The position numbers were made by a program, and so were the translations under genes. Under the pieces are notes generated by a model, which had not been told where the DNA came from, ran no database searches, and saw only the letters and a list, made by a program, of their open reading frames with translations. 64,000 bases of DNA from Lepidodermella squamata (Eukaryota > Gastrotricha), in assembly GCA_047495785.1 (NCBI GenBank), contig JBLDXI010000073.1, positions 248,001 to 312,000 on the forward strand. Reading direction: 5' to 3'. Every line of letters starts with the position of its first letter. Position 1 is the stretch's first letter. Positions 9,758 to 20,431 of this stretch are shown in pieces.

Positions 9758-10247
9758 AATTCTTGGGACTAATAGCAGTATAGAGTCGAAACTAGCGGGA
9801 AATTCATGCGATCGAGGCAAAAAATACGATTTTTGTGGGTGAAGCAAAATATGCGGTTTTAGCAATATGTAATAACAAGACCTTTGGCTGCATTCTGAAG
9901 TTTCATGAATATGCAAAATTGCGATGAATCATAGCATTGCTGCCCTTTTTATATTTTATATTTTATAAGGCATTTTTCGATCAATGAATTGATGCGACTC
10001 AGATCTTAAAGTTACTTACACCTGAACTTACAGGTACAGGTTCTAAACTTACACCTGAGAAGCAGTTAAGCCGCTAATAGTCGGGTCCACCTGAAAAAAT
10101 GGATGTAATGGGAGAATGCAGCCAAAGGTCTTGTTAGTATTGGTAAAACTGCATTTTTTGCTTAACCCACAAAAATCGTATTTTTTGCCTCGATCAGATG
10201 AATTTTGCATGTGATTGTTAAGAATTGTCGAGTCCATACGGCTAATA

Positions 10248-13198
10248 CAGTGCTCCCCCGTTATCTGCAACCCCGCTATCTGCCCACCCCCGTTAGTAGT
10301 CATCGATTTGTGGACCCTGCTAAATAAATTAGTTGTAAAATTTTAATTAAATAAAAAATAATTATCTGATAAATTAAAAAAATTAAGTGTGAAAAATTTG
10401 CGTTCCTGGAAACCTAGTGACACGTGTTTCAAGTTATTTTCAGTTTCATCAGAGTGGACGCTCTAGTTGACGATAAACGCTTTGCTGAATGATCATGAGT
10501 CTTAAAAACATGCAGTTACGCAACAGAGTGATAAAATTAGAACTTCATTTCCCGCAGTTCGTGTTTTTTCATTCTACTACATTTGTCAAAATTTTTCATT
10601 AACTATTGCCTGTAATTATGTTTCAAATGTCTTTTCTCTCGTTTAATAATATTAATTTTAGAAATTCCTAACCAGCTCTTCACAGTTAGTCGCCAGTCAT
10701 ATGAATATGACCACGCTATGGGAAATGAAACTGATTGTATGTAGTTAATGATTATGGAATAATTTGCGATTTTTGCAGCTGATAAATGAGATTTGTTGTT
10801 TATTTGTCTTTCAATGAGATATTTCGAATTATTAAATCACTTTACTCGGCTAATAAACCCAGGTTACATAGACCTGAGTTAAGTTGATGGCTTTTAGGAC
10901 CACATAGACAGCCGGATGAAGACATTTATCGGCGAAATTTTTCGAAAATTTAGGATGATTTTTTTGCGAGGAAATTGATAAATGTTTCGATTTTTTTCCA
11001 ATTTTTTTACTTCGAATTGTCTCTCTGACCCAGTTAACGTGTTGCGCAATCATTGAAATTATCGGAATGCATCCACTCAATTTTATGACTTTTAATGAAG
11101 CTATTAAAATAAATGTTCCTTTCAAATGGTTTCAATTTTACATTTGGTTTTCCTCTCATTACCAGTGAAGAATTTCACGACGAATTTCGTCTAAATGTCG
11201 CTCGGATCTACTTCACGACCTTGACTTCAGGTTTCCCGGTAATATTTACTCGTTTTTAATTCCTAATTTTGACTTTGAATATTGCAAAATCCCGATGAGG
11301 GGCGGCCGAAGGCTCTGCCAAAATTTTCATGTCTGAATTTTTTCAGCGATCTGTAGCGCTTTTAGCACATTTATTAGATTAAATTCGTTTTGTGAATTGA
11401 AATGCCTACCTATTGCTTCGCCTTTCTGCCTGTTTCGCTTTTAGATTTTACAATCTATACCTTATTTTTTGGAATTGTTGGCAATTATGAGCGTGACACA
11501 AGCCCCGAAATCTGTTCTATCTAATGGCACGAGGAAAAAGCCTGTTGGCCTTAATTTGAAGACTCAGGTTACAGCTATGCAGGCATTGAGAAGTGGGGAG
11601 AAAAACAGGATGCAGCTGGCCCACGAGCTTAACGTTGATCCCGCGACAGTTTCGCGTATGAAGGTATGATTATTTTCCAACATCGTTCTTAATTATTATA
11701 TTTTTTACTAGCGTCGAGAGCCGTTGCTCAATTTAAGTTTGAATCACCTTGGCCCACGCTTGAATGACAGTAAGCGTCTACGTAAATCGCCGTTGGAGCT
11801 AACAAATCGGGCCGTGGTTCGCCTTATAGAGCAGGCCAGGGAGCAACATATTCCTATAAGTGATCATATTGTTCAAAGCCTGGCTCTGAGAGTTCATCCT
11901 AAACTGTACCCTAACGAACAGCCGGGTGCCTTCAAGGCATCAAACGGGTGGCTAGATCGTTTGAAGCGGAATTTCGCTCTCAGATCGAAAACCATTCAAG
12001 GTGAATCTGCGGATGCGGACGTTGAAGGAGCGGCCAAGTTTCGCCTGGAGTTAAAACAACTGATCGTGGATGAGGGCTACTTAAAAAGTGAGCTCTACAA
12101 TGCCGACGAGTTGGCCATGTACTGGCGCTCCGTTCCAACACGTACGATGGTATTGCCCGAGAACGATGCCGGCTCCGGAAAGAAAATGCAAAAAAATAGG
12201 GTAACCCTATTATTTTGCACAAACTGGGACAGCATGCGAAGGAACACGTGAAGTGCACCACTGACGATGGCTGCTACTTTGAAAAAGAAAGCGATAATCG
12301 ATACGACAGGCAACTTCTTCCTCACTTCGTTATTTTTGTATTCATTGTTTGCCATATATTCAGGCATGCAGTGCTGGTAAAGCGGACGACTGACGATGCA
12401 ACATTCGGAAGGCTGCCGAAGAAGGGCAGCAAACATTTCCGAGATATGATGGATGCGTGCCTGGCCGTTACAGCAACAATCACTGGTCCACGATACAATG
12501 CGGCTGGTAAAGGGGTGGTGGCTCCAGCTCTTATTACCGTTGTTTTCCAAGCTGATTGTGAACTGAAAATTCGAAAACTAATCCAAAAATTAGGAGTTGT
12601 GCTGTAATTTATAAGTTGGAATAAAAAATGTCACGGCAACAATGCTTTTCGCTCTATTTTAACTGGGCCATATCTTTCAAAACTTCTATAACTGGTCCAG
12701 GTACAAATCTCCAAGGTGCTTAGCATCGGGAGCGAGAACAAGTAATGAGAAAGAAAAATGGAACAAACAGCACGAAAGACAAATAATGATGCCGCGGTGA
12801 ATACAATACACAAGTAGGAACAAGAGAATAACCCACCTTAACAAATAGCTCGCAAAAGTTTCGGATCTGGTTCAATTTTTAAATTAATTAATAAAGGAAG
12901 ATTTCAATTAATGTAAACCTGATCAGCCTTCTCAGGGCGAACGATTACTTCAAACTTGAACATACTGCCATTCATTCCACTTTTATCAGCTAGCGATTAG
13001 CAGCTAAGCAATAACAACACAGCGTTTTAGTTGAACTAATCGTTGACGCGTTGTCATGTTTACTGTTTGCTCAGCGCCATCTGGCTAGCAACTCGCTCAA
13101 ACTTAATCCCTGACTCATGTACAGCCCCCGTTATCTGTCTCCCTCGATAATTGCACGACCCTGGACCCGGCCCCCATGCAGATAGCGGGGGAGCACTG
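10248..13198. mobile_element. Tigger/pogo-type DNA transposon, 2.95 kb
   Basis: The inverted ends CAGTGCTCCCCCGTTATCTG and (complement) CAGTGCTCCCCCGCTATCTG are flanked on both sides by TA (10246-10247 and 13199-13200). This is the structure expected of pogo/Tigger members of the Tc1/mariner superfamily. It carries a damaged CENP-B-like transposase at 11487-12607. It is inserted in the right arm of the 9762-13208 MITE and is therefore younger. A decayed 3' end of the same family lies at 15685-15790. Confidence 0.9.
11487..12607 (+). pseudogene. Tigger/pogo transposase (CENP-B-like), truncated
   Basis: Exon 1 (11487-11663) encodes a psq/CENP-B N-terminal helix-turn-helix (QVTAMQALRSGEKNRMQLAH...VDPATVSRMK). 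A 48-bp GTATGA...CTAG intron leads in phase 0 to 11712. This exon gives the CENP-B-type second HTH (AFKASNGWLDRLKRNFALRS) and the start of the DDE domain with the first aspartate in LYNADELAMYWRSVPTRT, then KNRVTLLFCTN. At 12251 the frame stops and the middle of the DDE domain is missing. A C-terminal piece (KRTTDDATFGRLPKKGSKHF onward) reappears in another frame and ends at 12607. Intact enzymes of this type are about 450-550 aa, so this copy cannot be active. Confidence 0.8.
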
Positions 13199-13208
13199 TA
13201 GTCCCAAG

Positions 13209-13625
13209 ACTGAATTACATTTTTTATTTCACGTTTTTAATTTTTTCCAAGTTCGAATGAAATTACGCAGCTTATAAACGATTCATTTTTTCAAAACGAT
13301 TCAGATTTTTCCAGATGGGTACCTGATGAAACAAATAGTAGTCAGTGAGAGATCGATATGGCCAAACACTCATGCTGGCACGAGCAAAAAACACGCGACC
13401 GCCTACGCTAGCTGTTTTTTTGGCGGTTGCTCGCGTGCCTGTATACGCTTTTTTGCACGTGATTCACTGACAACTATTCATTACAAATTACATTCCAAAA
13501 CTGGGGGTGATAAGTTCGTTCGACCTTATTATCTTAGTTGGCTATCCGAGGCGGCAGACAGTCATAATCCCGCATTAAGGATTTCTGACGAATAATCTAT
13601 TTTCAAATAGCCAGACCTTCAACTG
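13209..13625. repeat. hairpin repeat upstream of Ly6-like gene B
   Basis: Within this gap, AAATAGTAGTCAGTGA and ACACGCGACCGCC at 13331-13410 are mirrored by GGCGGTTGCTCGCGTG and TTCACTGACAACTATT at 13420-13475, making a fold-back of about 150 bp. The last 40 bp (CAAATAGCCAGACCTTCAAC) are conserved upstream of gene D. Confidence 0.55.
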
Positions 13626-14288
13626 ATGTCAATTATATCAATTACAGGATCACGTTTGTTGTCTTGCATTGAACTTGCTCTTTTGGATACTTTGAAAATT
13701 CAATGGAATTCAAAAGCTTTGAGAATCAGATTTCCACGAGTTTCCTCGAAGTTTTCAGTCAAAGCTTCCCTAGCTATACTACTGATTGCAAGCCATGTTC
13801 AGCTTTCGGCTGCAGTTGTTGAGCAATGCTACCTGTGCATTCCAAGCAAGACTACTTATTGCGGAGATGTGAAAAACTACGAGGTGTTCAACTGCCCTCC
13901 AAACCACAATCACGGGTGTATCTTCTTCGACAGTGAACTGTGAGCATTTCATGTGTTTATTTGTTTTTGATGGTTCTTTATTTTTGATTTCAGGGAACCT
14001 GGGATACGCGGTTGCATCGATGAAACCGGTTGCATATCAAGTTTATTCGTGCATTGCTGCACGGAAGACCTGTGCAACAACCAAACAGTAACGCCACTAC
14101 CGACCACAATAAGTAGGATGATGGCGGAGAATGCTAATCCATTGGAACCCAGTCCTCAAGGTCCAAAGCCTTTTGATGAGGGGCTCTCTGGCATTGCAAT
14201 CGGCGTTATAGTTGGTGGTGTGTTACTAGCAGCAGTGGTATGTGGCGCATGTGTTTATGGCATCAGGAGATCGAGGAAGAAAACATGA
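13626..14288 (+). CDS. Ly6/uPAR (LU)-domain membrane protein B
   Basis: Exons 13626-13939 and 13994-14288 join in phase 2 over a 54-bp GTGAGC...TTCAG intron; 202 codons. The LU domain has the ten-cysteine pattern QCYLC, YCG, NCP, HGC, RGC, TGC, HCC and DLCNN. A Thr/Pro linker follows, then a transmembrane helix (GIAIGVIVGGVLLAAVVCG) and a short basic tail (RRSRKK), predicting a type I membrane protein with an outward three-finger domain. The signal peptide is probably ASLAILLIASHVQLSAA, preceded by about 50 residues from the only in-frame ATG. Acceptor-like ACAG/G at 13648 and TTTTCAG at 13760 recur in gene D, so a separate 5' exon carrying the true start is possible. Ligand unknown. Confidence 0.8.
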
Positions 14289-15684
14289 GACTGGTTTTGT
14301 TGGAGATTGTTTTAATGAGCTGCACCGATCAACTGACGATGAATGTTGATCAGTCTGAGTCGGGAAGCCACCCACTCGCACTTTCAAGAAAAATTCTACT
14401 GAGTTCAAATAATTCTTTTAAATAAAATAAAGTATGTGTATTTCCGCATTTTTCTTTACTACAGGGCGTCCGCGAAAAAATGCGCAGCTATTTCCAGTTT
14501 TGCATGTGTTTTTTGCCGTGAGGTGAAGCTAAAATGATTATTATTTCGCGAACACACTGTAATTTAACGCCAGTCAATGCATTTATCAATGCTTACTTAT
14601 AAGCTGTAGCCCGAGAAACCACGGGGCGAGGACTCAACCTCAACGCATAAACAGATTTCAAGGCCACTTTGATTTGAGACTTTGATATAATCATTCCATT
14701 AATTGCCCGACATTCTGGGTGAGAAGAGCCGGCAATGCATCCAGGAACCCGAGCTTTTTAACGCGAGCATTTTCGATTCTATCCCTTTTAGATGATATTT
14801 GCAGAGTTGATAGGTTCTTTCGATCAGGTCGCAAGAAACTCGCGGTCGCCCCAGCAGAAATCGTAAAAAAATCATAATATTATTAAAGATGAATCATGGA
14901 TAGTAACATACATATTATTATTTTACTATTACATAACAATTCTTTTACTACTCTTCAAATTCTCATGTTATCATTATTTTTTTCTAGGATAAGTGTTCTT
15001 CAGTATTTGATGGCACGATGCGAGGCAAAAAATCCATTCAGCTTTTTACTTGTAGATAAATAGTGCTTTTTTATGTGCGCCTGTAGCCTGTTGTTGAAGG
15101 CGGAACAGCAAACTTAAACACTCGGGTAAGAATTGGACACTCCTTTCCCCGCCTGATGACAAATGAACAAGCCTAGTCGTTCCTTCTGCCGATTTGCCTA
15201 CGATATGAATTCATAATCGTCAAAAAAGGCATATGAGCCTCCATTGAGATTCTTTGAAGTTTTGTAAAAAGTGCCGCATTCAGAGGGTGTCGTAAGAGTA
15301 AAAAACGAACTTTTAGCGACTCTCGGGATCTTTGCCACCCGATCATTGAGCTTGAAAACTTGCTGAAAGCTGGATTAATCTATCTTTTGCGGCCAAGTAG
15401 GTTCGCGGAGCCAAAAACGCGCCTCTTTCACTAGCTCAGCTTCTTCTCGCTTTGATAAAGAACGTTGGCGAAGGAAAGATCAACGCAAAAAGCCTGCCAA
15501 AAAGCCATACGTTTTCAGCAGCAAACGACACGATTTGTATTCGTTCCGCACACAAATTGGGACATTTAGTCTCGAACGAGTGCCGAACGGGTCCTGGATG
15601 GGCGGGGAACAGGTGCGGGATGAGTGCGGAAGAAGTGCGGAACAGGTCCGGATTTTAGCGAGTGATCAACGCCGAATTTGGTGC
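14289..15684. other. intergenic, no gene seen
   Basis: AATAAAATAAAG at 14422 is a likely poly(A) signal for gene B. The remaining 1.3 kb is AT-rich, with no frame that I trust; GTGCGGAACAGGT-type imperfect repeats occur at 15590-15655. Confidence 0.45.
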
Positions 15685-15790
15685 AGTGGCATGATTGTCA
15701 ACTCGCTCCAACTTGATCCCAGCTCCCATCAGGTGTCTCCCTCGATAATTGCATGACCCTGAGCCCGAGCTCGAGCACTCTGTTACACTA
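15685..15790. mobile_element. decayed Tigger 3' end
   Basis: CAACTCGCTCCAACTTGATC, GTGTCTCCCTCGATAATTG and the GACCC...GAGCACTCTGTTA ending align in order with 13090-13200, the right end of the Tigger element. It has several substitutions and lacks the GATAGCGGGG segment. Confidence 0.65.
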
Positions 15791-15999
15791 GTCACACACT
15801 TTTTGAGCGTTATGTGTTGCTGGAGCCAATGAATCATATCTTATCTTTCAACATGTACCACATGCCCCCTTGTTCTCATGCCCAGCCCTCTTCTGCACTC
15901 ACTTTTTTCTTGTTTGCTTATCCAAATATAGGTTTACGATTACGTAATGTTGCATCAGTTTGGCTGATAGCAAGATTTCACAGCTTCTGAATCAGGAAA

Positions 16000-16377
16000 T
16001 TGTTATGCTGTGTGAAAATTACGATGAATATTATTGCAGGAATCGCAGCAGCGATGAATAACGCAAGACCTTCAGGTGATCCTCTCCTGACTGATCCGAG
16101 CAGCTTACTCTGGGAAACGGAGTTCTCAGAGTTCAAAATGACAATGGTTTTCGTGGGAGAATGTCATGATGGCAAGAAAAAGCCGGATCCCTGGCTGGAC
16201 AATCAGTATTCCGAATTCGATTTAGACTTCCATTTTTCCGGCATATTTCTTGTGGATAGTAAAAATGGAAAAATTAACTTCGCAGTGCCGATTCGTTGTA
16301 TCGATCGAAATAGCGATAATATTTTAGAAGCATCGCAATCAAGCGGAACAAATTCGTTTTTCACAGGAATTTACATG
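16000..16377 (+). other. open frame continuous with gene C, possible extra N-terminal exon
   Basis: The gene C frame stays open for about 126 codons upstream (MLCCVKITMNIIAG..., with acidic and aromatic-rich DNQYSEFDLDFHFSGIFL). It has no paralogous counterpart in A, B, D or F. It may be chance, a relic of another gene, or part of a longer precursor. Confidence 0.3.
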
Positions 16378-16524
16378 GCAATAATATCAGTACCAATTCT
16401 ATCAATCACAGGATGGCGTTGGTTTTCTAGCATTGCCCTTGCTCTATTGTACGGTTTAAAAATTGAATCGAATTATATCAAAGCTCGGAGCAAGCCATTT
16501 CCACTTGTTTCCTCGAAATCTACA

Positions 16525-17001
16525 ATGAACTTGGTTAAAGCTTCTTTGGCAGCACTATTTGTTGCAAGCCAAGTTCAGCTGTCAGCCGCAGCTGTTAAGC
16601 AGTGTTACCTGTGCATTCCAAGCGAGAGAATTTATTGCGGACATCCGATTAACTATGAGGTGTTTAACTGCCCTTCAAATTTCAATCATGGATGCATTTT
16701 CTTCGACAGCGAACTGTGAGCATTTGGTCATTTTATCTTGTTTTAAATTTTGAATTTCAGGGAACCCGGTATCCGTGGATGCATCGATGAGAAGGGATGC
16801 ATATCAAGTACATTTGTGCATTGCTGCACGAAAGACCTTTGCAACAACCAAACAGTTACGCCGCTTCCGACTACGAGGAAGATGGCGGCAACATTGGAAC
16901 CCAGTCTGAAAGACGCCACAACTTCTGATGCGGGGAACTCTGGTTTAGCTATCGCCGATACAATTTTGGGGGCGTTAATAGTGGCAGTGACATTGGTCTG
17001 A
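16525..17001 (+). CDS. Ly6/uPAR (LU)-domain membrane protein C
   Basis: Exons 16525-16715 and 16761-17001 join in phase 2 over a 45-bp GTGAGC...TTCAG intron; 143 codons from ATG 16525 (MNLVKASLAALFVASQVQLS, a signal peptide). The LU cysteines are QCYLC, YCG, NCP, HGC, RGC, KGC, HCC and DLCNN. A shortened hydrophobic C-terminus (ADTILGALIVAVTLV) ends at TGA 17001 without the basic tail of gene B, so membrane anchoring is less certain and a GPI-type signal is possible. The frame is open upstream to ATG 16000; the part from 16378 (MAIISVPILSITGW) resembles the start of B and D. The phase-2 intron position is identical to B, D and F, which supports one tandem gene family. Confidence 0.8.
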
Positions 17002-17695
17002 GGTGTTTTTGCATATAAGTAGATCGCGAAGGAAAAAGTAAGGAAGGAAACATCAAGCAAAATTGTTTTCGCTGGAGATTACTTCAATGACAAGAGTGAG
17101 ACTACAGATTTAACAAATCGATCAACAGACACGGAGGATAGCAAGGAGAAGGAGCGATTATTCATATCTACGCCCTTAACTAACTATTAGCTTGCAATCT
17201 AATTATTGCTTGCAATTATTTTGTTTCCATTCTGATCTTCGAGGGCGATCAGTACAGTGAAAATCAAAAGTTACGCACGGTCGAGAATTTGTTGAGTTGA
17301 AACAAAAAGTATCTCACACGCGCCTAAACTATTTTTAGCTCTATGCTTGGGTTAAACCCATATGAAAATAAAAAGTGTAAATTATTGAGCCTCACTTGTC
17401 TCAATTTTAAGCTCCTTGCAGGCCTTGTTGTAAAGAGGTAAAAACCTTGTTTTTTTAGGTCTGAATTGATGTTGTTTTTAACCGGATGTTTTCAATTTAC
17501 AATCTAGTCCAAAAATTCTACGCCGAGCACTTACCAAGTTAGTCAACGTTGTCTTTGAATATTTCGCTGTAGAAGGTATCTCATCAATATTACAGCATCA
17601 ATTTAAACATGATATACGAAAAATACACTTTGAATAAAGCTGCACGTTTACGCGCACACGAAGAAGGTTTTGTTGGTTTTTCTTAAACTTACAAA
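17002..17695. promoter_or_regulatory. gap ending in the upstream region of the first protease gene
   Basis: The last 130 bp before the ATG (TATCTCATCAATATTACA, TTGAATAAAGCTGCACGTT, TTTTGTTGG) are shared with 22320-22452 upstream of the second protease gene. The duplication therefore included 5' flanking DNA, probably with the promoter or 5' UTR. The rest of the gap shows nothing recognisable. Confidence 0.5.
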
Positions 17696-19133
17696 ATGCG
17701 CCACCCATTAGCTTCAATAATCGCCTTCCTCGGGCTGATATTCAGAGTAGTGGTTTCCCAAGACGATTTCGAATGCGGTGCTTTGAACCCTACTCCTATG
17801 CCGAAAATAAAAGGCCCAGGCAGTCAGCCAGCGGGAGCACATGAGTTTCCGTGGCTGGTTTGTTTCAATTAAACATTAATTCAATTCGAAGCGAACAGGA
17901 TGTATGCCGCAGGTCCTCCTTGAGATCGAGTTCAGCGGCGATACATTACCATCAAATTGCGGAGCGTCTCTCATCTCGAAGCAGTGGCTGATAACAGCTG
18001 CTCATTGCGTTAGGGAGCCCGGAAAGACTCTTATTTCGTTAGTCTTTTAATGAATTCTCCAGTTCGATAGTCTTCGTTCTCTTTGAACAGGATCAAAGCC
18101 AAGCTAGGTCGCCATAATTTCACAGTTCGTTCAGAGGCGGCGTCTCGCGAATCCCAAGTAGCTCTGCCTGCTTTGCTCCATCCACGCTACAACGGGAGTC
18201 AAAATTTGAACGACTTTGATTTCGCTCTCTTGCGACTAGTGAGTCCAGTTCCTGAATTCACTCCGCAGATCAAACCGATATGTCTCACCTTCGCAAACAG
18301 TATGTCTCACCGCCGCACAACCAAAAACTACGCTCTCTGAGCTAGTCAGTGAACGAAGTAATGATGTTACAGTACCTGCCCCTCTCTCACCTCGAAAGGT
18401 CCAAGCAGGAAACCCCTGAAAGCCACAAGGAACACTTTGGTCAGATGAATTCGGGGATAAAAATATTCAAACGAATTCCACCTCGCTAACAGTAAATTTT
18501 GAAGGATTTTCGCTAAAACGCGATCCCAAACCCTAAAAAATCTCTCAATATCCGCGAATTGTTAAATAACCTTTAGCTATAGCCCAAGTGCTTTCTCGTG
18601 TTTCAGCTAAACTATCTGAGATCCCGAGAAAGCTGGATCTCCAGGTACGATCGTACCGGAATTGCTCGCTTGAGTATTCCCGCAGGAGCTCGGATCCGGT
18701 CACTATCACTGACTCGAAGATGTGTTTCGCTGCCGATAAAAGCGACGTTTGCTATGGCGATTCTGGGGGCCCTCTCATGTGTATGAAATCGAGACAGACT
18801 TACCTGCTTGGCGTAATTTCTAATGGCGATGATACATGTAACGGATACTTTCCTGGCCTCTACAGCAGGGTCTGCAAGGTTCTTGATTGGATTTCGGGAA
18901 AAACAGCAGATAATCGCAGCCAGACGGGTACACCAGAGCATTCCTGTCCTGTGCTAAGCATATCGGCGGGAATTGTGACTCGTGTGGATCCGGAGGACAA
19001 TGGCGAAGTTCTAGGGCCTGGGACTGCAGTGGAAAGAGGAGCTGTTAGCGTTAAGTGCAACCCCGGTTACACCTATTCATCCTGCACATTTACGGATCCG
19101 CGGTGGTTTCCTCCGGCCACTAAAACGCCGTGA
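17696..19133 (+). CDS. secreted trypsin-like serine protease with partial CCP module (paralog 1, partly decayed)
   Basis: Exons 17696-17857, 17913-18037, 18091-18299 and 18607-19133; 340 codons, with the same intron phases as the paralog at 22453. There is a signal peptide (MRHPLASIIAFLGLIFRVVV), a possible activation site K/IKGPGS, catalytic His in ITAAHC, Asp in DFDFALL and Ser in DVCYGDSGGPL. The Asp six residues before Ser predicts cleavage after Lys/Arg. Compared with the paralog, exon 3 lacks 29 codons in frame, including the GWG segment of the protease fold. The CCP module loses its last cysteine and meets TGA at 19133. A remnant of the second CCP (to 19295) and an intact ankyrin exon (19556-20431) follow, but no in-frame junction to them was found. 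Activity is doubtful. Confidence 0.7.
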
Positions 19134-19199
19134 AAGGCAATTTTTCTCTAACAATTATTTGATTGCACGCTTTTGGTCAATTCAAAAATGAACGCAGGA

Positions 19200-19295
19200 G
19201 TCGCATTAATGATTCGAGGAAATGCTGTCATAACGTGTCAAACTAACGCTACCTGGTCCCAGCCTGGTTTTTGCGTCCCCAGGCAGCGAAGACCT
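19200..19295 (+). pseudogene. truncated second CCP exon of paralog 1
   Basis: The frame ITCQTNATWSQPGFCVPRQ with the following RRP matches the end of the second CCP module of the 22453-25020 gene. The donor CCT/GTAAG at 19295 is conserved. The 5' part of the exon, with its acceptor and first two cysteines, is deleted. Confidence 0.6.
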
Positions 19296-19555
19296 GTAAG
19301 TTGACAATGAAGATCAGCAAAGTCGAATGTCATTACATTAATACTTGAGTTGAATGGTGAGCGATGCAAAAAGCCGAGTAAGCGTCGCAAATTTTGAGTA
19401 GCAAACTTTAGACTATGCTAGTATAAACCGGACATGTACAGCCCGAGTAAATTGTAGGGCCGAGTATCCGTGTCGCCGATCTATAAAAAGCTCGCATGAG
19501 TTGCATAAGTTGCATGAATCTCAACTCGCTTATGTATGCCTGTTCTGGCGTTTAG

Positions 19556-20431
19556 GTCCGTGAAGTGTACGAGCAGTTGTGGAATGTAACAGCCTCTACG
19601 GCCGACCTGGCGCAGGTGCGGCAACTCGTTGCGGAGATCGACGAATCCACTGGCGGCAAGTTTGACCCGAACTGGCGCCACCAAAACAAGTATGACTGCG
19701 GTGGTTGGGATGTGGTGAATGGCACCCTGCTTCACAGCGTCACGTGCAATCGGACGCAATCAGACCAACGACTGCAAATTGCTCAGCTGCTCGTAAATCG
19801 TGGAACTGACGTGAATTCCACGGAGAATAGCAATGGCTTAACGGCGTTGATGTATGCAGCTAGGAATGGGCACGTCGAGGTGGTTCGACTTTTGCTGGAT
19901 AGCAACGCTGCAATCGACGCCAAGACTACCTTTGGCAGTACAGCGTTGAATCTTGCTGCTGGGGAAGGGCACGTTGAGGTTGTTCGAGTGTTGCTAGATC
20001 ACAACGCTGCCATCGAGGCCAAGGATAACGATGGCGCAACGGCGTTAGCGAATGCGGCTTGGAGAGGGCAAGCTGACGTGGTTCGACTGTTGCTGGATCG
20101 CAACGCCGCCATCGAGTCAACAGTAAACGCTGGCTGGACGCCGGTTATGTTGGCGGCTGGATCTGGGCAACCCGACGTTGTTGAACTTTTGCTGGATCGC
20201 AAAGCTGACATCGAGGCTAAGAATGCCTACAATGGCTGGACGCCGTTAATGCACGCGGCCTCGATTGGACAGCTGGGAGTAGTTGCGCAGTTGCTGGATA
20301 GAGGGGCAAATAAAGATGCTAGAAGTTCAGACGGCAAGACAGCTCTCGATATTGCAATTTGCTGGAATAAAACCGCGGCGGCCGACTTGCTGAGGTCGCG
20401 AGGAGCAAGTAGAGCAAAGGCATCGTGTTAA
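19556..20431 (+). CDS. ankyrin-repeat exon of paralog 1 (7 repeats)
   Basis: The acceptor TTTAG at 19551-19555 opens a 291-codon exon beginning VREVYEQLWNVTASTADLA, which is the same start as the last exon of the second gene. Ankyrin repeats follow at about 33-residue spacing (TALMYAARNGHVEVVRLLL, then TALNLAAGEGHVEVVRVLL and so on): seven units counting a degenerate first and last, one more than in paralog 2. The frame has no internal stop, so it may still be expressed, alone or spliced to an upstream exon I could not place. It ends RAKASC, like SKSSC in the paralog. Start is given as the acceptor, since no ATG lies near it. Confidence 0.65.
   Translation, partial: VREVYEQLWNVTASTADLAQVRQLVAEIDESTGGKFDPNWRHQNKYDCGGWDVVNGTLLHSVTCNRTQSDQRLQIAQLLVNRGTDVNSTENSNGLTALMYAARNGHVEVVRLLLDSNAAIDAKTTFGSTALNLAAGEGHVEVVRVLLDHNAAIEAKDNDGATALANAAWRGQADVVRLLLDRNAAIESTVNAGWTPVMLAAGSGQPDVVELLLDRKADIEAKNAYNGWTPLMHAASIGQLGVVAQLLDRGANKDARSSDGKTALDIAICWNKTAAADLLRSRGASRAKASC

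Larger units (their letters stand above)
9762..13208. mobile_element. fold-back MITE split by a Tigger element
   Basis: The left end CTTGGGACTAATAGCAGTAT continues into TCGAAACTAGCGGG and GATCGAGGCAAAAAATACG. The complement runs from about 10110 (GCAGCCAAAGGTCTTG) to 10247 and resumes after the Tigger element as GTCCCAAG at 13201-13208. Without the insertion it is about 0.5 kb. A second copy is at 30755-31112. Confidence 0.75.

Noticed and set aside
16000-16002. ATG 16000 as the confident start of gene C
   Set aside because: ATG 16525 starts a good signal peptide directly before the LU domain; the upstream part has no homolog in the cluster.
19926-20211. Antisense frames over the ankyrin repeats
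   Set aside because: The codon periodicity of the repeats keeps the opposite strand open; no independent support.
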